Shown here piece after piece: positions 11,930 through 20,972 of a DNA stretch of 64,000 nucleotides; within the stretch, counting starts at the first letter, position 1; the number at the start of each line of letters is the position of its first letter. The position numbers were made by a program, and so were the translations under genes. Location: the NCBI RefSeq assembly GCF_037201805.1, contig NZ_CP147404.1:97001-161000 (forward strand), in the 5' to 3' direction. Origin of the DNA: Bacillus sp. FJAT-52991. Its GTDB lineage: Bacteria; Bacillota; Bacilli; Bacillales; Domibacillaceae. The notes below the pieces were generated by a model. It worked only from the letters and a program-made list of their open reading frames with translations, was not told where the DNA came from and ran no database searches.

Positions 11930-12574
11930 GTGGGCTTGAAACGTTCAAATAGTTTAGCACTAGAAACGCTTAATGACGAGCAACTCATAGAACTTGTTCA
12001 TAATGGAAACAGTGATGCTCTAGATTACTTGATCCACAAATACAGAAATTTTGTGCGAGCAAAAGCGCGCTCTTATTTTTTAATTGGAGCAGATCGGGAG
12101 GATATTGTCCAAGAAGGAATGATCGGCTTATATAAAGCCATTCGTGATTACAAAGAGGACAAGTTAACAACCTTTAAAGCTTTTGCTGAATTATGCATTA
12201 CAAGACAAATTATTACAGCTATTAAGACAGCCACTAGACAGAAGCACATTCCGCTAAACTCTTACGTATCACTTGATAAACCTATTTATGACGAAGAGTC
12301 AGATCGTACATTGATGGATGTGATTACGGGAGCAAAAACGATGAACCCGGAAGAATTAATTATTAATCGAGAGCAATTCAATAGTATTGAAGATAAGATG
12401 AATGAATTGTTGAGCGATTTAGAAAGAAAAGTATTAGCGTTATATTTAGATGGGCAATCTTATCAAGAGATTTCAGAAGAGCTGAACCGTCATGTGAAAT
12501 CGATTGATAATGCACTCCAACGGGTGAAACGAAAACTAGAACGTTATCTTGAATTTAAAGAAATTACAATGTAG
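11930..12574 (+). CDS. sigH: RNA polymerase sigma-H factor
   Basis: Alternative sigma factor for entry into sporulation, competence and stationary phase. Region 2 is intact (RNFVRAKARSYF and DREDIVQEGMIGLYKA), and the region 4 HTH is SYQEISEELNRHVKSIDNAL. The reading frame is open from ATG 11903, but a GGAAGGG site ending 6 bases before GTG 11930 makes that the better start and gives 214 residues, close to the 218 of B. subtilis. It has its own SigA-type promoter. In B. subtilis sigH is repressed by AbrB, but I cannot see an operator. Confidence 0.95.
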   Translation: MGLKRSNSLALETLNDEQLIELVHNGNSDALDYLIHKYRNFVRAKARSYFLIGADREDIVQEGMIGLYKAIRDYKEDKLTTFKAFAELCITRQIITAIKTATRQKHIPLNSYVSLDKPIYDEESDRTLMDVITGAKTMNPEELIINREQFNSIEDKMNELLSDLERKVLALYLDGQSYQEISEELNRHVKSIDNALQRVKRKLERYLEFKEITM

Positions 12575-12582
12575 GGAATCAC

Positions 12583-12611
12583 TTGACTAGTTTCTATAAC
12601 AATGATATTTT
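12583..12611 (+). promoter_or_regulatory. Promoter of rpmG-secE
   Basis: TTGACT at 12583-12588 and TATTTT at 12606-12611 with an ideal 17-base spacer, just after the sigH stop. Confidence 0.6.
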
Positions 12612-12642
12612 TTACAATTGAGATAGAGAAGGTGATTTCACG

Positions 12643-12789
12643 ATGGCAAATAAACTAATTTTAGCTTGCTCGGAGTGTGGGTCAAGAAATTACTCCACTC
12701 AAGGGAAAGCGAATGGCGATGGACGATTAGAAATCAAAAAGTTTTGCAGTACTTGCAACAAGCATACCGTGCATAAGCAAACGAAATAA
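12643..12789 (+). CDS. rpmG: Ribosomal protein bL33
   Basis: Small 50S protein of 48 residues beginning [14 protein letters not shown]. It has two CxxC pairs (C9/C12 and C35/C38), so it is a zinc-binding (C+) form. The position directly before secE matches the rpmGB locus of Bacillus. Start ATG 12643 follows GAAGGTGA. Confidence 0.93.
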   Translation: MANKLILACSECGSRNYSTQGKANGDGRLEIKKFCSTCNKHTVHKQTK

Positions 12790-12827
12790 AGAACCGGTGT
12801 GCAAGTCATCATACGGAGGTTCTAGAC

Positions 12828-13013
12828 ATGTCGAATATTATCCAATTTTTTCGCAATGTAAGTTCCGAGATGCGAAAAGTTAGTTGGCCGAAGAAAAAAG
12901 AATTAACTAGTTATACGATTACTGTTATTTCAACTGTAGTTTTTCTTGCTATTTTCTTTTTAATCGTCGACCAAGGTATTTCTGCCGTTATTAATTGGGT
13001 CATGTCAAAGTAA
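12828..13013 (+). CDS. secE: Preprotein translocase subunit SecE
   Basis: Essential clamp of the SecYEG channel. The 61 residues have the short Gram-positive layout: an amphipathic N-terminal helix with the conserved EMRKVSWPKKKEL motif and a single transmembrane helix (about 29-52). It lies between rpmG and nusG as in most bacteria. Confidence 0.95.
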   Translation: MSNIIQFFRNVSSEMRKVSWPKKKELTSYTITVISTVVFLAIFFLIVDQGISAVINWVMSK

Positions 13014-13035
13014 TTGACCGATTTATTATTAAGGC

Positions 13036-13066
13036 TTGAATATACTGTTTTTTTATATGGTATAAT
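13036..13066 (+). promoter_or_regulatory. Extended -10 promoter before nusG
   Basis: TATAAT at 13061-13066 preceded by TGG (extended -10) with a TTGAAT -35 at 13036-13041. The spacer is 19 bases, longer than ideal. Transcription would start about 15 bases before the hairpin at 13086. Confidence 0.6.
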
Positions 13067-13085
13067 GAAACATCATAGAGACAAT

Positions 13086-13115
13086 AAAAAAGCCCGCTTC
13101 AACGGGTTTTTTAAT
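13086..13115 (+). terminator. Terminator or attenuator between secE and nusG
   Basis: A/T-flanked CCCG/CGGG stem with a TTTTTT run. It ends transcripts from secE, but because the nusG promoter lies upstream of it, it could also act as a leader attenuator for nusG. Confidence 0.75.
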
Positions 13116-13160
13116 TTGCTTTTAACAAGTAAAGGAGGGAAGGACGCTTAGTCCCTTTCA

Positions 13161-13697
13161 ATGGAGAAGAATTGGTATGTTGTTCACACATATTCTGGAT
13201 ATGAAAATAAAGTAAAAGCGAACCTTGAAAAGCGTGTAGAGTCAATGGGAATGCAAGATAAAATTTTCCGTGTGATTGTTCCTGAAGAGGAAGAAACGGA
13301 TATTAAAAACGGTAAGAAGAAAGTAACGAAAAGAAAAGTATTTCCTGGGTATGTTCTAGTAGAAATCGTCATGACGGATGACTCTTGGTATGTGGTTCGC
13401 AATACACCTGGAGTAACAGGCTTCGTAGGCTCTTCTGGTCATGGATCAAAACCGACACCGCTACTTCCGGATGAAGTGAAGAATATCTTAAAACAAATGG
13501 GTATGGATGAGAGAAGAAAAGAAGCGGACTTTGAAGTGAATGAAACGGTTATCGTCAACGATGGTCCATTTGCTGATTTTGAAGGTACGGTTGAAGAGAT
13601 TGATCATGACAAAGCCAAAATTAAAGTGCTTGTCAATATGTTTGGTAGAGAAACGCCTGTTGAGCTTGACTTTGGTCAAGTAAATAAATTAAAATGA
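13161..13697 (+). CDS. nusG: Transcription elongation/termination factor NusG
   Basis: Binds RNA polymerase and, in Bacillus, promotes pausing. The 178 residues have an NGN domain (MEKNWYVVHTYSGYENKVK) and a C-terminal KOW domain from about 125 (VIVNDGPFADFEG). The start agrees with the family, yet the nearest Shine-Dalgarno (GGAGGG, 13134-13139) is 21 bases upstream instead of the usual 5-9. A GGAC/GTCC hairpin sits in the gap. An in-frame stop at 13149 rules out an earlier start. Confidence 0.97.
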   Translation: MEKNWYVVHTYSGYENKVKANLEKRVESMGMQDKIFRVIVPEEEETDIKNGKKKVTKRKVFPGYVLVEIVMTDDSWYVVRNTPGVTGFVGSSGHGSKPTPLLPDEVKNILKQMGMDERRKEADFEVNETVIVNDGPFADFEGTVEEIDHDKAKIKVLVNMFGRETPVELDFGQVNKLK

Positions 13698-13704
13698 AAA
13701 CTGC

Positions 13705-13733
13705 TTGAAATGTTAAACAAAAAATGATAATAT
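13705..13733 (+). promoter_or_regulatory. Promoter of rplK-rplA
   Basis: TTGAAA at 13705-13710 and an extended TGATAATAT -10 (TAATAT at 13728-13733), spacer 17. It lies just after the nusG stop and gives a leader of about 120 bases before rplK. Confidence 0.7.
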
Positions 13734-13808
13734 TTTTAAGTCGGTATGTCTCGGAATTTGAGACTAATTTTAATTGATCATCTTTATTTGAAATAAAGAT
13801 ATTATTTG

Positions 13809-13837
13809 AGTGGGAGGGGAAAATCCCCAAATACCAC
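13809..13837 (+). promoter_or_regulatory. L1-binding site in the L11 leader (23S L1-stalk mimic)
   Basis: GTGGGAGGGG-AAAAT-CCCC-AAATACCAC folds into an outer GTGG/CCAC helix, an asymmetric internal loop and an inner GGGG/CCCC hairpin. The two strands GUGGGAGG and AAAUACCAC are the same as those of the L1-binding helix of 23S rRNA as I recall it from E. coli. L1 feedback at the rplK leader is known in E. coli, so this is very probably its counterpart. Confidence 0.8.
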
Positions 13838-13863
13838 ATCACGGACTTAAGGAGGTGTGTCTC

Positions 13864-14289
13864 GTGGCTAAAAAAGTTATTAAAGTTGTTAAGTTGCAAA
13901 TCCCTGCAGGTAAAGCTAATCCTGCGCCACCGGTAGGTCCTGCACTTGGTCAAGCTGGTGTTAACATCATGGGATTCTGTAAAGAATTTAATGCGCGCAC
14001 TGCGGATCAAGCTGGTTTAATCATTCCGGTTGAAATTTCGGTATTTGAAGACCGTTCATTTACATTTATCACAAAAACTCCGCCAGCTGCTGTGCTTCTT
14101 AAGAAAGCGGCCGGTATCGAGTCTGGTTCTGGTGAACCTAACCGCAATAAAGTGGCAACAGTGAAACGTGATAAAGTTCGCGAAATCGCTGAAACAAAAA
14201 TGCCTGACCTTAATGCAGCTAGCGTTGAAGCAGCTATGCGCATGGTTGAAGGTACTGCCCGCAGCATGGGTATTGTGATCGAAGACTAA
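13864..14289 (+). CDS. rplK: Ribosomal protein uL11
   Basis: 50S protein of the GTPase-associated centre; with 23S helices 43/44 it contacts elongation factors. The 141 residues show the proline-rich N-terminal domain ([20 protein letters not shown]) and the C-terminal rRNA-binding domain. I use GTG 13864 because AAGGAGGTG precedes it and the product then begins [12 protein letters not shown] as in the family. An upstream ATG at 13810 would translate the L1-site leader and is rejected. Confidence 0.96.
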   Translation: MAKKVIKVVKLQIPAGKANPAPPVGPALGQAGVNIMGFCKEFNARTADQAGLIIPVEISVFEDRSFTFITKTPPAAVLLKKAAGIESGSGEPNRNKVATVKRDKVREIAETKMPDLNAASVEAAMRMVEGTARSMGIVIED

Positions 14290-14318
14290 TTATTAGTCTA
14301 GTTGAAGTTGTTGTTCAA

Positions 14319-14366
14319 GGGTTGCGATGTGGATGTAGTTAAATATACTTCACTCGCAACCTTTAT
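14319..14366 (+). other. Hairpin between rplK and rplA
   Basis: GGGTTGCGA pairs with TCGCAACC around an A/T-rich loop and is followed by TTTATT. It resembles a weak terminator or processing hairpin just before the second L1-like motif. Confidence 0.55.
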
Positions 14367-14368
14367 TC

Positions 14369-14394
14369 GTGGGAGGTTATTCCGCTAAAACCAC
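14369..14394 (+). promoter_or_regulatory. Second L1-stalk-like motif, before rplA
   Basis: GTGGGAGG-TTATT-CCGCTAAAACCAC repeats the architecture of the site at 13809: the same 5' strand GTGGGAGG, a closing GTGG/CCAC helix and an A-rich 3' internal-loop strand. It lies about 20 bases before the rplA start. Confidence 0.65.
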
Positions 14395-14413
14395 ATAAGG
14401 AGGATTTTTAATA

Positions 14414-15112
14414 ATGGCTAAAAAAGGTAAAAAGTTTCAAGAAGTAGCAAAGCTTGTTGACCGTTCAACAGCTTATGCAATTGAAGAAGCAGTTGAGTTA
14501 GTGAAGAAAACAAACTTCGCAAAATTTGATGCAACAGTAGAGGTTGCTTTCCGTTTAGGCGTTGACCCTAAGAAAGCAGACCAACAAATCCGTGGAGCAG
14601 TTGTTCTTCCAAACGGAACTGGTAAAACTCAAAAAGTATTAGTGTTCGCTAAAGGTGAAAAAGCGAAAGAAGCAGAAGCAGCAGGCGCTGACTACGTTGG
14701 CGATAGCGACTTCATCACCAAAATCCAACAAGGTTGGTTCGAGTTTGATGTAATCGTTGCTACTCCTGATATGATGGGTGAAGTTGGTAAACTTGGTCGT
14801 GTACTTGGACCAAAAGGTTTAATGCCAAACCCTAAAACTGGAACAGTTACATTTGACGTAACTAAAGCAGTTGCGGAAATCAAAGCTGGTAAAGTAGAAT
14901 ACCGCGTTGATAAAGCTGGTAACATTCACGTGCCAATCGGTAAAGTATCATTCGAAAACGAAAAATTAGTTGAAAACTTCAACACAATTTTCGATACAAT
15001 GATGAAAGTGAAGCCAGCGGCAGCTAAAGGAACATACATGAAGAATGTAACAATTACTTCAACGATGGCTCCTGGTATCAAAGTAGATCCATCATCTGTA
15101 ACTGTAAAATAA
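14414..15112 (+). CDS. rplA: Ribosomal protein uL1
   Basis: L1-stalk protein of the 50S subunit and, in other bacteria, a translational repressor of the L11-L1 operon. The 232 residues match the family length and contain the conserved [19 protein letters not shown] block in the central domain. It starts at ATG after TAAGGAGGA. The two rRNA-like motifs at 13809 and 14369 fit an autoregulatory role here. Confidence 0.96.
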   Translation: MAKKGKKFQEVAKLVDRSTAYAIEEAVELVKKTNFAKFDATVEVAFRLGVDPKKADQQIRGAVVLPNGTGKTQKVLVFAKGEKAKEAEAAGADYVGDSDFITKIQQGWFEFDVIVATPDMMGEVGKLGRVLGPKGLMPNPKTGTVTFDVTKAVAEIKAGKVEYRVDKAGNIHVPIGKVSFENEKLVENFNTIFDTMMKVKPAAAKGTYMKNVTITSTMAPGIKVDPSSVTVK

Positions 15113-15116
15113 TAAG

Positions 15117-15145
15117 TTGACATTCAGAATTGTATTTGATATAAT
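15117..15145 (+). promoter_or_regulatory. Consensus SigA promoter of rplJ-rplL
   Basis: Perfect TTGACA (15117-15122) and perfect TATAAT (15140-15145) separated by 17 bases. The start is near 15152, which yields a leader of about 225 bases holding the L10 element. Confidence 0.9.
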
Positions 15146-15174
15146 ACATTCTGTTGTAAAATAAATTTAACATT

Positions 15175-15295
15175 TATACCGTAGACAGCAGGGGCTTTGA
15201 AAGCTTAATTTCCCGCCGAGGTAATACGAATATATATAGTGTAGCATCTTGCTGTACTTTTCGTGCCTCCATGTCTGCAAAGCATGGGGGTTTCT
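15175..15295 (+). promoter_or_regulatory. L10 ribosomal leader with terminator/attenuator
   Basis: Contains the recognisable L10-leader core: ACCGTAGACAGCAGGGGC at about 15178, then CTTAATTTCCCGCCGAGG. This region binds the L10(L12)4 complex in Bacillus relatives. It is followed by a CCTCCATG/CATGGGGG hairpin (15266-15290) with TTTCT, an attenuator expected to close when L10 is in excess. Confidence 0.9.
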
Positions 15296-15376
15296 CTTGC
15301 TTTGAGGTATGAATGACAAAGTAAAGCGGAAAAGATTTATCGTTCTTTTTCGGAGAAATCTACAGGAGGTGTAAAG

Positions 15377-15877
15377 ATGAGCAGTGTAATTGAACAAAAG
15401 AAACAGTTAGTTACTGAAATCGCTGAAAAATTCAAAAACAGTGCCACTACAGTTGTAGTAGACTACCGTGGATTAACAGTAAGTGAAGTAACAGAACTTC
15501 GTAAGCAACTTCGTGAAGCAGGTGTTGAGTTCAAAGTATACAAAAATACATTAACTCGCCGTGCGGCTGAAATGGCAGAGATCTCAGGTTTAGAAGAATC
15601 TCTTACAGGTCCAAACGCGATTGCGTTCAGTGCGGAAGATGCTATTGCTCCAGCTAAAATTCTTAACGACTTTGCGAAAACGCATGAAGCGTTAGAAATT
15701 AAAGCGGGTGTACTTGAAGGAAGCGTTGTGTCTGTTGAAGAAGTTAAAGCTCTTGCTGAACTTCCATCACGCGAAGGACTTCTTTCTATGCTACTCAGCG
15801 TATTGCAAGCACCTATGCGCAACTTCGCTCTTGCGACAAAAGCTGTTGCAGAACAAAAAGAAGAACAAGGCGCGTAA
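15377..15877 (+). CDS. rplJ: Ribosomal protein uL10
   Basis: Base of the L7/L12 stalk. The 166 residues show the rRNA-binding N-terminal domain ([14 protein letters not shown] and [11 protein letters not shown]) and a C-terminal helix that holds L12 dimers. The ATG follows ACAGGAGGTG. It is expressed from its own consensus promoter through the L10 leader and is followed by rplL after 66 bases. Confidence 0.96.
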   Translation: MSSVIEQKKQLVTEIAEKFKNSATTVVVDYRGLTVSEVTELRKQLREAGVEFKVYKNTLTRRAAEMAEISGLEESLTGPNAIAFSAEDAIAPAKILNDFAKTHEALEIKAGVLEGSVVSVEEVKALAELPSREGLLSMLLSVLQAPMRNFALATKAVAEQKEEQGA

Positions 15878-15943
15878 GCTAATCTATTTGGCGACTGCCT
15901 AAACTAATAAAACATAATGTAAAAATTAAGGAGGAAATTTAAA

Positions 15944-16309
15944 ATGACTAAAGAGCAAATCATTGATGCGATTAAAGAAATGTCCGTTCTTGAATTAAAC
16001 GACTTAGTAAAAGCTATTGAAGAAGAGTTTGGTGTAACTGCTGCTGCTCCTGTAGCAATGGTTGGTGGAGCTGCTGGTGGAGACGCTGCTGCTGAGAAAA
16101 CTGAATTTGATGTTGTACTTACTGATGCAGGTGCACAAAAAATCAAAGTTATCAAAGTTGTTCGTGAAATCACAGGTCTTGGTCTTAAAGAAGCAAAAGA
16201 ACTTGTTGACAACACTCCAAAAGCACTTAAAGAAGGCGCTTCTAAAGAAGAAGCTGAAGAAATCAAAGCTAAACTTGAAGAAGTTGGCGCTGGCGTAGAA
16301 GTTAAGTAA
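15944..16309 (+). CDS. rplL: Ribosomal protein bL12 (L7/L12)
   Basis: Multi-copy stalk protein recruiting translational GTPases. The 121 residues have the N-terminal dimerisation helix, an Ala/Gly-rich hinge (about 34-52) and the C-terminal factor-binding domain ([20 protein letters not shown]). A strong AAGGAGGAAA site precedes the ATG, and a strong terminator lies 17 bases after the stop. Confidence 0.97.
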   Translation: MTKEQIIDAIKEMSVLELNDLVKAIEEEFGVTAAAPVAMVGGAAGGDAAAEKTEFDVVLTDAGAQKIKVIKVVREITGLGLKEAKELVDNTPKALKEGASKEEAEEIKAKLEEVGAGVEVK

Positions 16310-16326
16310 TAAAGTAGTAATCGGAC

Positions 16327-16360
16327 AAAAGCCCGCTGAATCCAGCGGGCTTTTGTTTTG
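16327..16360 (+). terminator. Rho-independent terminator after rplL
   Basis: Perfect 12-base stem AAAAGCCCGCTG/CAGCGGGCTTTT with a 4-base loop and T-rich tail. Confidence 0.95.
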
Positions 16361-16467
16361 TCTTTGCATCTCTAGCGGAACTTTGGTTAAATGAAAGTGG
16401 CTAAGGCTTTCATGTGCAAATGGCACCTGAATAGTCGCCTCGCTGGAAGATGATTGGAGGGATCTGC

Positions 16468-17079
16468 ATGGCAAATCATTATTATTCATCAACTCCTGAA
16501 AGTGAAAGCAACCCAATATATTGGGAATACACACTAAAAAATAAAACGTTTCGTTTTAAAACAGATGCAGGGGTTTTTTCGAAAAAAGAAGTAGATTTTG
16601 GTTCGCGTTTGTTGATTGAACAGTTTAGCTCTCCTCGAATAGAAGGTCCGCTGCTTGATGTTGGTTGTGGCTATGGCCCTATTGGTTTATCGCTTGCTGC
16701 AGAATTTCCGGAGCGCCTTGTTCATATGGTGGATGTCAATCAACGCGCAATGGCTCTTGCAAAAGACAATGCGGAGCTGAATCGCATTGATAATATTACC
16801 ATTTATGAAAGTGATCGCTTAGAAGCTGTGGTGGAAAAACAATTTGCTGCTATTTTAACGAACCCGCCTATTCGTGCAGGGAAAAAAGTAGTGATGGACA
16901 TTTTTCATCAAAGTTTTCAGAAGTTAGCGAACGGAGGACAGCTGTGGGTTGTGATCCAAAAGAAGCAAGGGGCTCCATCAGCTATTAAAGAATTAGAACT
17001 TTTATTTGGTGAAGTAGAAACAGTAGAGCGCTCCAAAGGATATTACATTCTTAAAGCAGAAAAATCATTGACTGACTAA
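16468..17079 (+). CDS. RsmC-like class I SAM-dependent methyltransferase (YbxB)
   Basis: Predicted rRNA small-subunit methyltransferase. The 203 residues carry the SAM motif LLDVGCGYGPIG and the N-methyltransferase signature LTNPPI, followed by GAPSAIKELE. The start is ATG 16468 after TTGGAGGG; the in-frame ATG at 16450 has no ribosome site. Position between rplL and rpoB is the same as ybxB of B. subtilis. RsmC methylates a guanine in 16S rRNA in E. coli; this protein is only half that length, so the substrate is inferred. Confidence 0.88.
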   Translation: MANHYYSSTPESESNPIYWEYTLKNKTFRFKTDAGVFSKKEVDFGSRLLIEQFSSPRIEGPLLDVGCGYGPIGLSLAAEFPERLVHMVDVNQRAMALAKDNAELNRIDNITIYESDRLEAVVEKQFAAILTNPPIRAGKKVVMDIFHQSFQKLANGGQLWVVIQKKQGAPSAIKELELLFGEVETVERSKGYYILKAEKSLTD

Positions 17080-17202
17080 AATCTCTATGGTATTATTGTA
17101 AAATGCCAATATAATATTTGTGTCCATTTTCTCGGAAATGATGTATGATTTTTTAAGTAGATGGGAACAATGAAAAAATAATAGTTCATTATGTGAAAAA
17201 AA

Positions 17203-17240
17203 TGAGGTTTTCTTTGAAAAACCCTTTTTCTTTTTGTCTT
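17203..17240 (+). terminator. Terminator-like hairpin in the rpoB leader
   Basis: GGTTTT/AAAACC stem followed by CCTTTTTCTTTTT. It lies in the 233-base gap before rpoB, which has no convincing promoter that I can identify (several AT-rich -10-like hexamers only). It may end ybxB transcripts or attenuate rpoB. Confidence 0.6.
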
Positions 17241-17312
17241 ATAGAATAGACTGGCCGTCTACTATAAGGAATATATAGGCAACTAAAACGCTTGATTTGA
17301 GGGGTGAATCAG

Positions 17313-20300
17313 TTGACAGGTCAACTAGTTCAGTATGGACGACACCGCCAACGTAGAAGTTATGCACGTATTAGCGAAGTTTTAGAATTACCAAATCTTA
17401 TTGAAATCCAAACATCCTCCTATCAATGGTTTCTTGATGAGGGCTTAAGAGAGATGTTTCAGGACATTTCTCCTATTGAAGATTTCACTGGTAATCTTGC
17501 ATTGGAATTTATCGATTATAGTCTTGGCGACCCGAAGTATCCAGTCGACGAGTCTAAGGAGCGCGATGTAACGTATTCAGCTCCGCTTCGAGTAAAAGTC
17601 CGTCTTTTAAACAAAGAGACTGGTGAAGTGAAAGACCAAGAAGTGTTCATGGGCGATTTTCCGCTTATGACTGAAACAGGAACATTCATTATCAATGGAG
17701 CAGAACGTGTTATCGTTTCCCAGCTAGTTCGTTCTCCGAGTGTGTATTACAACGGAAAACTGGATAAGAACGGGAAGAAAGGTTTTACTGCTACAGTGAT
17801 CCCAAACCGTGGTGCTTGGCTCGAATATGAGACAGATGCAAAGGATATTGTTTATGTCCGCATAGACCGCACACGAAAACTACCAATTACAGTATTGCTT
17901 CGTGCTCTAGGGTTTGGCTCTGATCAAGAAATCATCGATCTAATCGGCGATAATGAATACATTCGCAACACGCTTGAAAAAGATAATACGGAAAGCACGG
18001 AAAAAGCGCTGATTGAAATTTATGAGCGTCTTCGTCCGGGTGAACCACCAACTGTTGAAAATGCGAAAAGCTTACTGATCTCTCGTTTCTTTGATCCGAA
18101 ACGATACGATTTAGCAAGTGTAGGACGATACAAAATCAATAAGAAGCTTCATACGAAAAATCGTTTGTTTGGTCAACGTTTAGCTGAAACGCTTGCGGAC
18201 CCAGAAACAGGTGAAATTATCGCTGAAGCAGGTACTCTTCTTGATCGCCGTACACTAGACAAAATTATTCCTCACCTTGAAAGCGGGGCAGGGTTTAAAA
18301 CGTTCCGTCAATCTGGTGGTGTAGTAGAAGAAGATATCATTGTTCAATCGATTAAGATTTACGCTCCAAATAGCGAAGAAGAGAAAGTTATTAACGTTAT
18401 CGGAAATGGTTTCCCAGAGTTTGATGTGAAGCATATCACACCTGCAGATATCATTTCTTCGATCGGTTATTTCTTCAACCTTCTTTATGGAGTAGGAAAT
18501 ACGGACGATATCGATCATTTAGGTAATCGTCGCCTTCGTTCTGTTGGTGAATTGCTTCAAAACCAGTTCCGAATTGGTTTATCACGTATGGAGCGTGTCG
18601 TTCGTGAAAGAATGTCCATCCAAGATACAAATACAATTACACCACAGCAATTAATTAATATTCGCCCAGTTATTGCGTCTATTAAAGAGTTCTTTGGAAG
18701 CTCTCAGCTTTCTCAGTTCATGGACCAAACGAATCCGCTAGCTGAATTGACGCACAAGCGTCGTTTATCTGCATTAGGACCTGGTGGTTTAACAAGGGAA
18801 CGCGCAGGCTTTGAAGTGCGTGACGTTCACTACTCTCACTATGGTCGTATGTGTCCAATTGAAACGCCAGAGGGTCCAAACATCGGTTTGATCAACTCTT
18901 TATCATCTTATGCAAAAGTCAACCGATTTGGCTTTATTGAAACACCATATCGCCGAGTTGATCCGGAAACAGGAAAAGTAACGAGTCGCATTGATTACTT
19001 AACGGCTGACGAGGAAGATAACTATGTTGTTGCTCAGGCGAACGTACCTTTAGCTGAAGACGGTTCATTCCTTGAAGAAGAAGTAGTGGCGCGTTTCCGT
19101 GGAGAAAACACGGTAGTTAAACGCGAACGTGCAGATTACATGGACGTTTCACCTAAACAGGTTGTTTCTGCTGCGACTGCTTGTATTCCTTTCTTAGAAA
19201 ATGATGACTCCAACCGTGCCCTAATGGGAGCGAACATGCAACGTCAGGCTGTGCCATTAATGCAGCCGGAAGCTCCGATTGTAGGAACAGGTATGGAGTA
19301 TGTATCAGGAAAAGACTCTGGTGCTGCTGTCATTTGTAAGCATGAAGGTATCGTTGAACATGTTGAATCTCGTGAAATTTGGGTTCGTCGCATTCAAGAA
19401 ATTGACGGACAAGAGGTTAAAGGAAATCTCGATAAATATCGTTTACTGAAGTTTATTCGTTCTAACCAAGGAACATGCTATAATCAACGTCCAATTGTTA
19501 GTACAGGAGATCGTGTGACAAAAGGGGAAATCCTCGCCGATGGTCCATCTATGGAAAAAGGTGAACTTGCCCTTGGTCGTAACGTAATGGTCGGATTCAT
19601 GACATGGGACGGTTACAACTATGAAGATGCCATCATCATGAGTGAAAGACTCGTGAAAGATGATGTTTACACATCTATTCACATCGAAGAGTACGAATCA
19701 GAGTCTAGGGATACGAAATTAGGACCTGAAGAAATCACTCGCGATATTCCTAACGTAGGTGAAGATGCGCTTCGCAATCTAGACGAGCGTGGAATCATTC
19801 GTGTAGGAGCAGAAGTGAAGGATGGAGATCTACTTGTAGGTAAAGTAACGCCAAAAGGAGTTACAGAACTTACTGCTGAAGAACGTCTATTACATGCGAT
19901 CTTCGGTGAAAAAGCACGTGAAGTACGCGATACATCCCTTCGTGTACCACACGGTGGGGGCGGAATTGTCCTTGACGTAAAAGTGTTTAACCGCGAAGAT
20001 GGAGATGAGCTTCCACCGGGTGTGAACCAACTTGTTCGTGTTTATATCGTTCAGAAGCGTAAAATTTCTGAAGGGGATAAAATGGCCGGACGACATGGTA
20101 ACAAAGGGGTAATCTCTCGTATTTTACCGGAAGAGGATATGCCTTTCTTGCCGGATGGCACGCCGATCGACATCATGTTAAACCCATTAGGGGTACCTTC
20201 TCGTATGAATATCGGACAGGTGCTTGAGCTTCATCTTGGAATGGCAGCTAGATACCTTGGTATCCATGTGGCTACTCCTGTATTCGATGGTGCGACCGAG

Positions 20301-20867
20301 GATGATGTATGGGAAACAATTGAAGAAGCAGGAATGTCTCGCGATGCGAAAACCGTTCTTTATGATGGTCGAAGCGGAGAGCCATTCGATAACCGTGTAT
20401 CAGTTGGGATCATGTACATGATCAAATTGGCGCACATGGTTGATGACAAGCTTCATGCTCGTTCAACTGGACCTTACTCTCTTGTGACACAACAACCTCT
20501 AGGCGGTAAAGCTCAGTTTGGTGGTCAGCGTTTCGGAGAGATGGAGGTTTGGGCACTCGAGGCATATGGAGCTGCTTATACACTTCAAGAAATCCTTACA
20601 GTTAAATCGGATGACATTGTTGGTCGTGTAAAAACATATGAAGCGATTGTTAAAGGTGAAAATGTTCCAGAGCCAGGTGTTCCGGAGTCATTTAAAGTTT
20701 TAATTAAAGAACTTCAAAGTTTAGGTATGGACGTGAAGATCATGTCTGGAGACGATCAAGAAATTGAGATGCGTGATTTAGAAGATGAGGATGATATTCA
20801 GCAGGCAGATACATTAAACATCGCCCCTGAAGAAACAGCAACTGAAAAAGTAAGTTCAACGGATTAA
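17313..20867 (+). CDS. rpoB: RNA polymerase subunit beta
   Basis: Catalytic beta subunit, 1184 residues. The N-terminus [20 protein letters not shown] matches Bacillus when translation starts at TTG 17313, which has GAGGGGTG 7 bases upstream; an in-frame GTG at 17304 lies inside that site. The rifampicin-pocket region ([21 protein letters not shown]) is wild type, with no resistance substitution visible. The acidic C-terminal tail is shorter than in B. subtilis. A perfect hairpin separates it from rpoC. Confidence 0.98.
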   Translation: MTGQLVQYGRHRQRRSYARISEVLELPNLIEIQTSSYQWFLDEGLREMFQDISPIEDFTGNLALEFIDYSLGDPKYPVDESKERDVTYSAPLRVKVRLLNKETGEVKDQEVFMGDFPLMTETGTFIINGAERVIVSQLVRSPSVYYNGKLDKNGKKGFTATVIPNRGAWLEYETDAKDIVYVRIDRTRKLPITVLLRALGFGSDQEIIDLIGDNEYIRNTLEKDNTESTEKALIEIYERLRPGEPPTVENAKSLLISRFFDPKRYDLASVGRYKINKKLHTKNRLFGQRLAETLADPETGEIIAEAGTLLDRRTLDKIIPHLESGAGFKTFRQSGGVVEEDIIVQSIKIYAPNSEEEKVINVIGNGFPEFDVKHITPADIISSIGYFFNLLYGVGNTDDIDHLGNRRLRSVGELLQNQFRIGLSRMERVVRERMSIQDTNTITPQQLINIRPVIASIKEFFGSSQLSQFMDQTNPLAELTHKRRLSALGPGGLTRERAGFEVRDVHYSHYGRMCPIETPEGPNIGLINSLSSYAKVNRFGFIETPYRRVDPETGKVTSRIDYLTADEEDNYVVAQANVPLAEDGSFLEEEVVARFRGENTVVKRERADYMDVSPKQVVSAATACIPFLENDDSNRALMGANMQRQAVPLMQPEAPIVGTGMEYVSGKDSGAAVICKHEGIVEHVESREIWVRRIQEIDGQEVKGNLDKYRLLKFIRSNQGTCYNQRPIVSTGDRVTKGEILADGPSMEKGELALGRNVMVGFMTWDGYNYEDAIIMSERLVKDDVYTSIHIEEYESESRDTKLGPEEITRDIPNVGEDALRNLDERGIIRVGAEVKDGDLLVGKVTPKGVTELTAEERLLHAIFGEKAREVRDTSLRVPHGGGGIVLDVKVFNREDGDELPPGVNQLVRVYIVQKRKISEGDKMAGRHGNKGVISRILPEEDMPFLPDGTPIDIMLNPLGVPSRMNIGQVLELHLGMAARYLGIHVATPVFDGATEDDVWETIEEAGMSRDAKTVLYDGRSGEPFDNRVSVGIMYMIKLAHMVDDKLHARSTGPYSLVTQQPLGGKAQFGGQRFGEMEVWALEAYGAAYTLQEILTVKSDDIVGRVKTYEAIVKGENVPEPGVPESFKVLIKELQSLGMDVKIMSGDDQEIEMRDLEDEDDIQQADTLNIAPEETATEKVSSTD

Positions 20868-20875
20868 TTAATGAT

Positions 20876-20906
20876 GCCGGAGAAGTCTTATGCGGGCTTC
20901 TCCGGC
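20876..20906 (+). other. Perfect hairpin between rpoB and rpoC
   Basis: GCCGGAGAAG and CTTCTCCGGC form a 10-base perfect stem with an 11-base loop, but no T-tract follows (CTATCTTGAC). An RNase processing site or a weak attenuator is more likely than a full terminator. Confidence 0.7.
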
Positions 20907-20972
20907 TATCTTGACTAAAAGCAACTAAGCTATCTTGGGTAAAACCTGTAGACTGAAAGGGAGGTAGGCCCC

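Noticed and set aside
13810..13863. N-terminal extension of L11 from ATG 13810
   Set aside because: It would translate the L1-like leader structure. GTG 13864 has a strong ribosome site and yields the family N-terminus.
16004..16534. Minus-strand 176-residue frame across rplL
   Set aside because: Antisense shadow of the rplL coding strand. Composition is Ser/Phe-rich and shows no domain.
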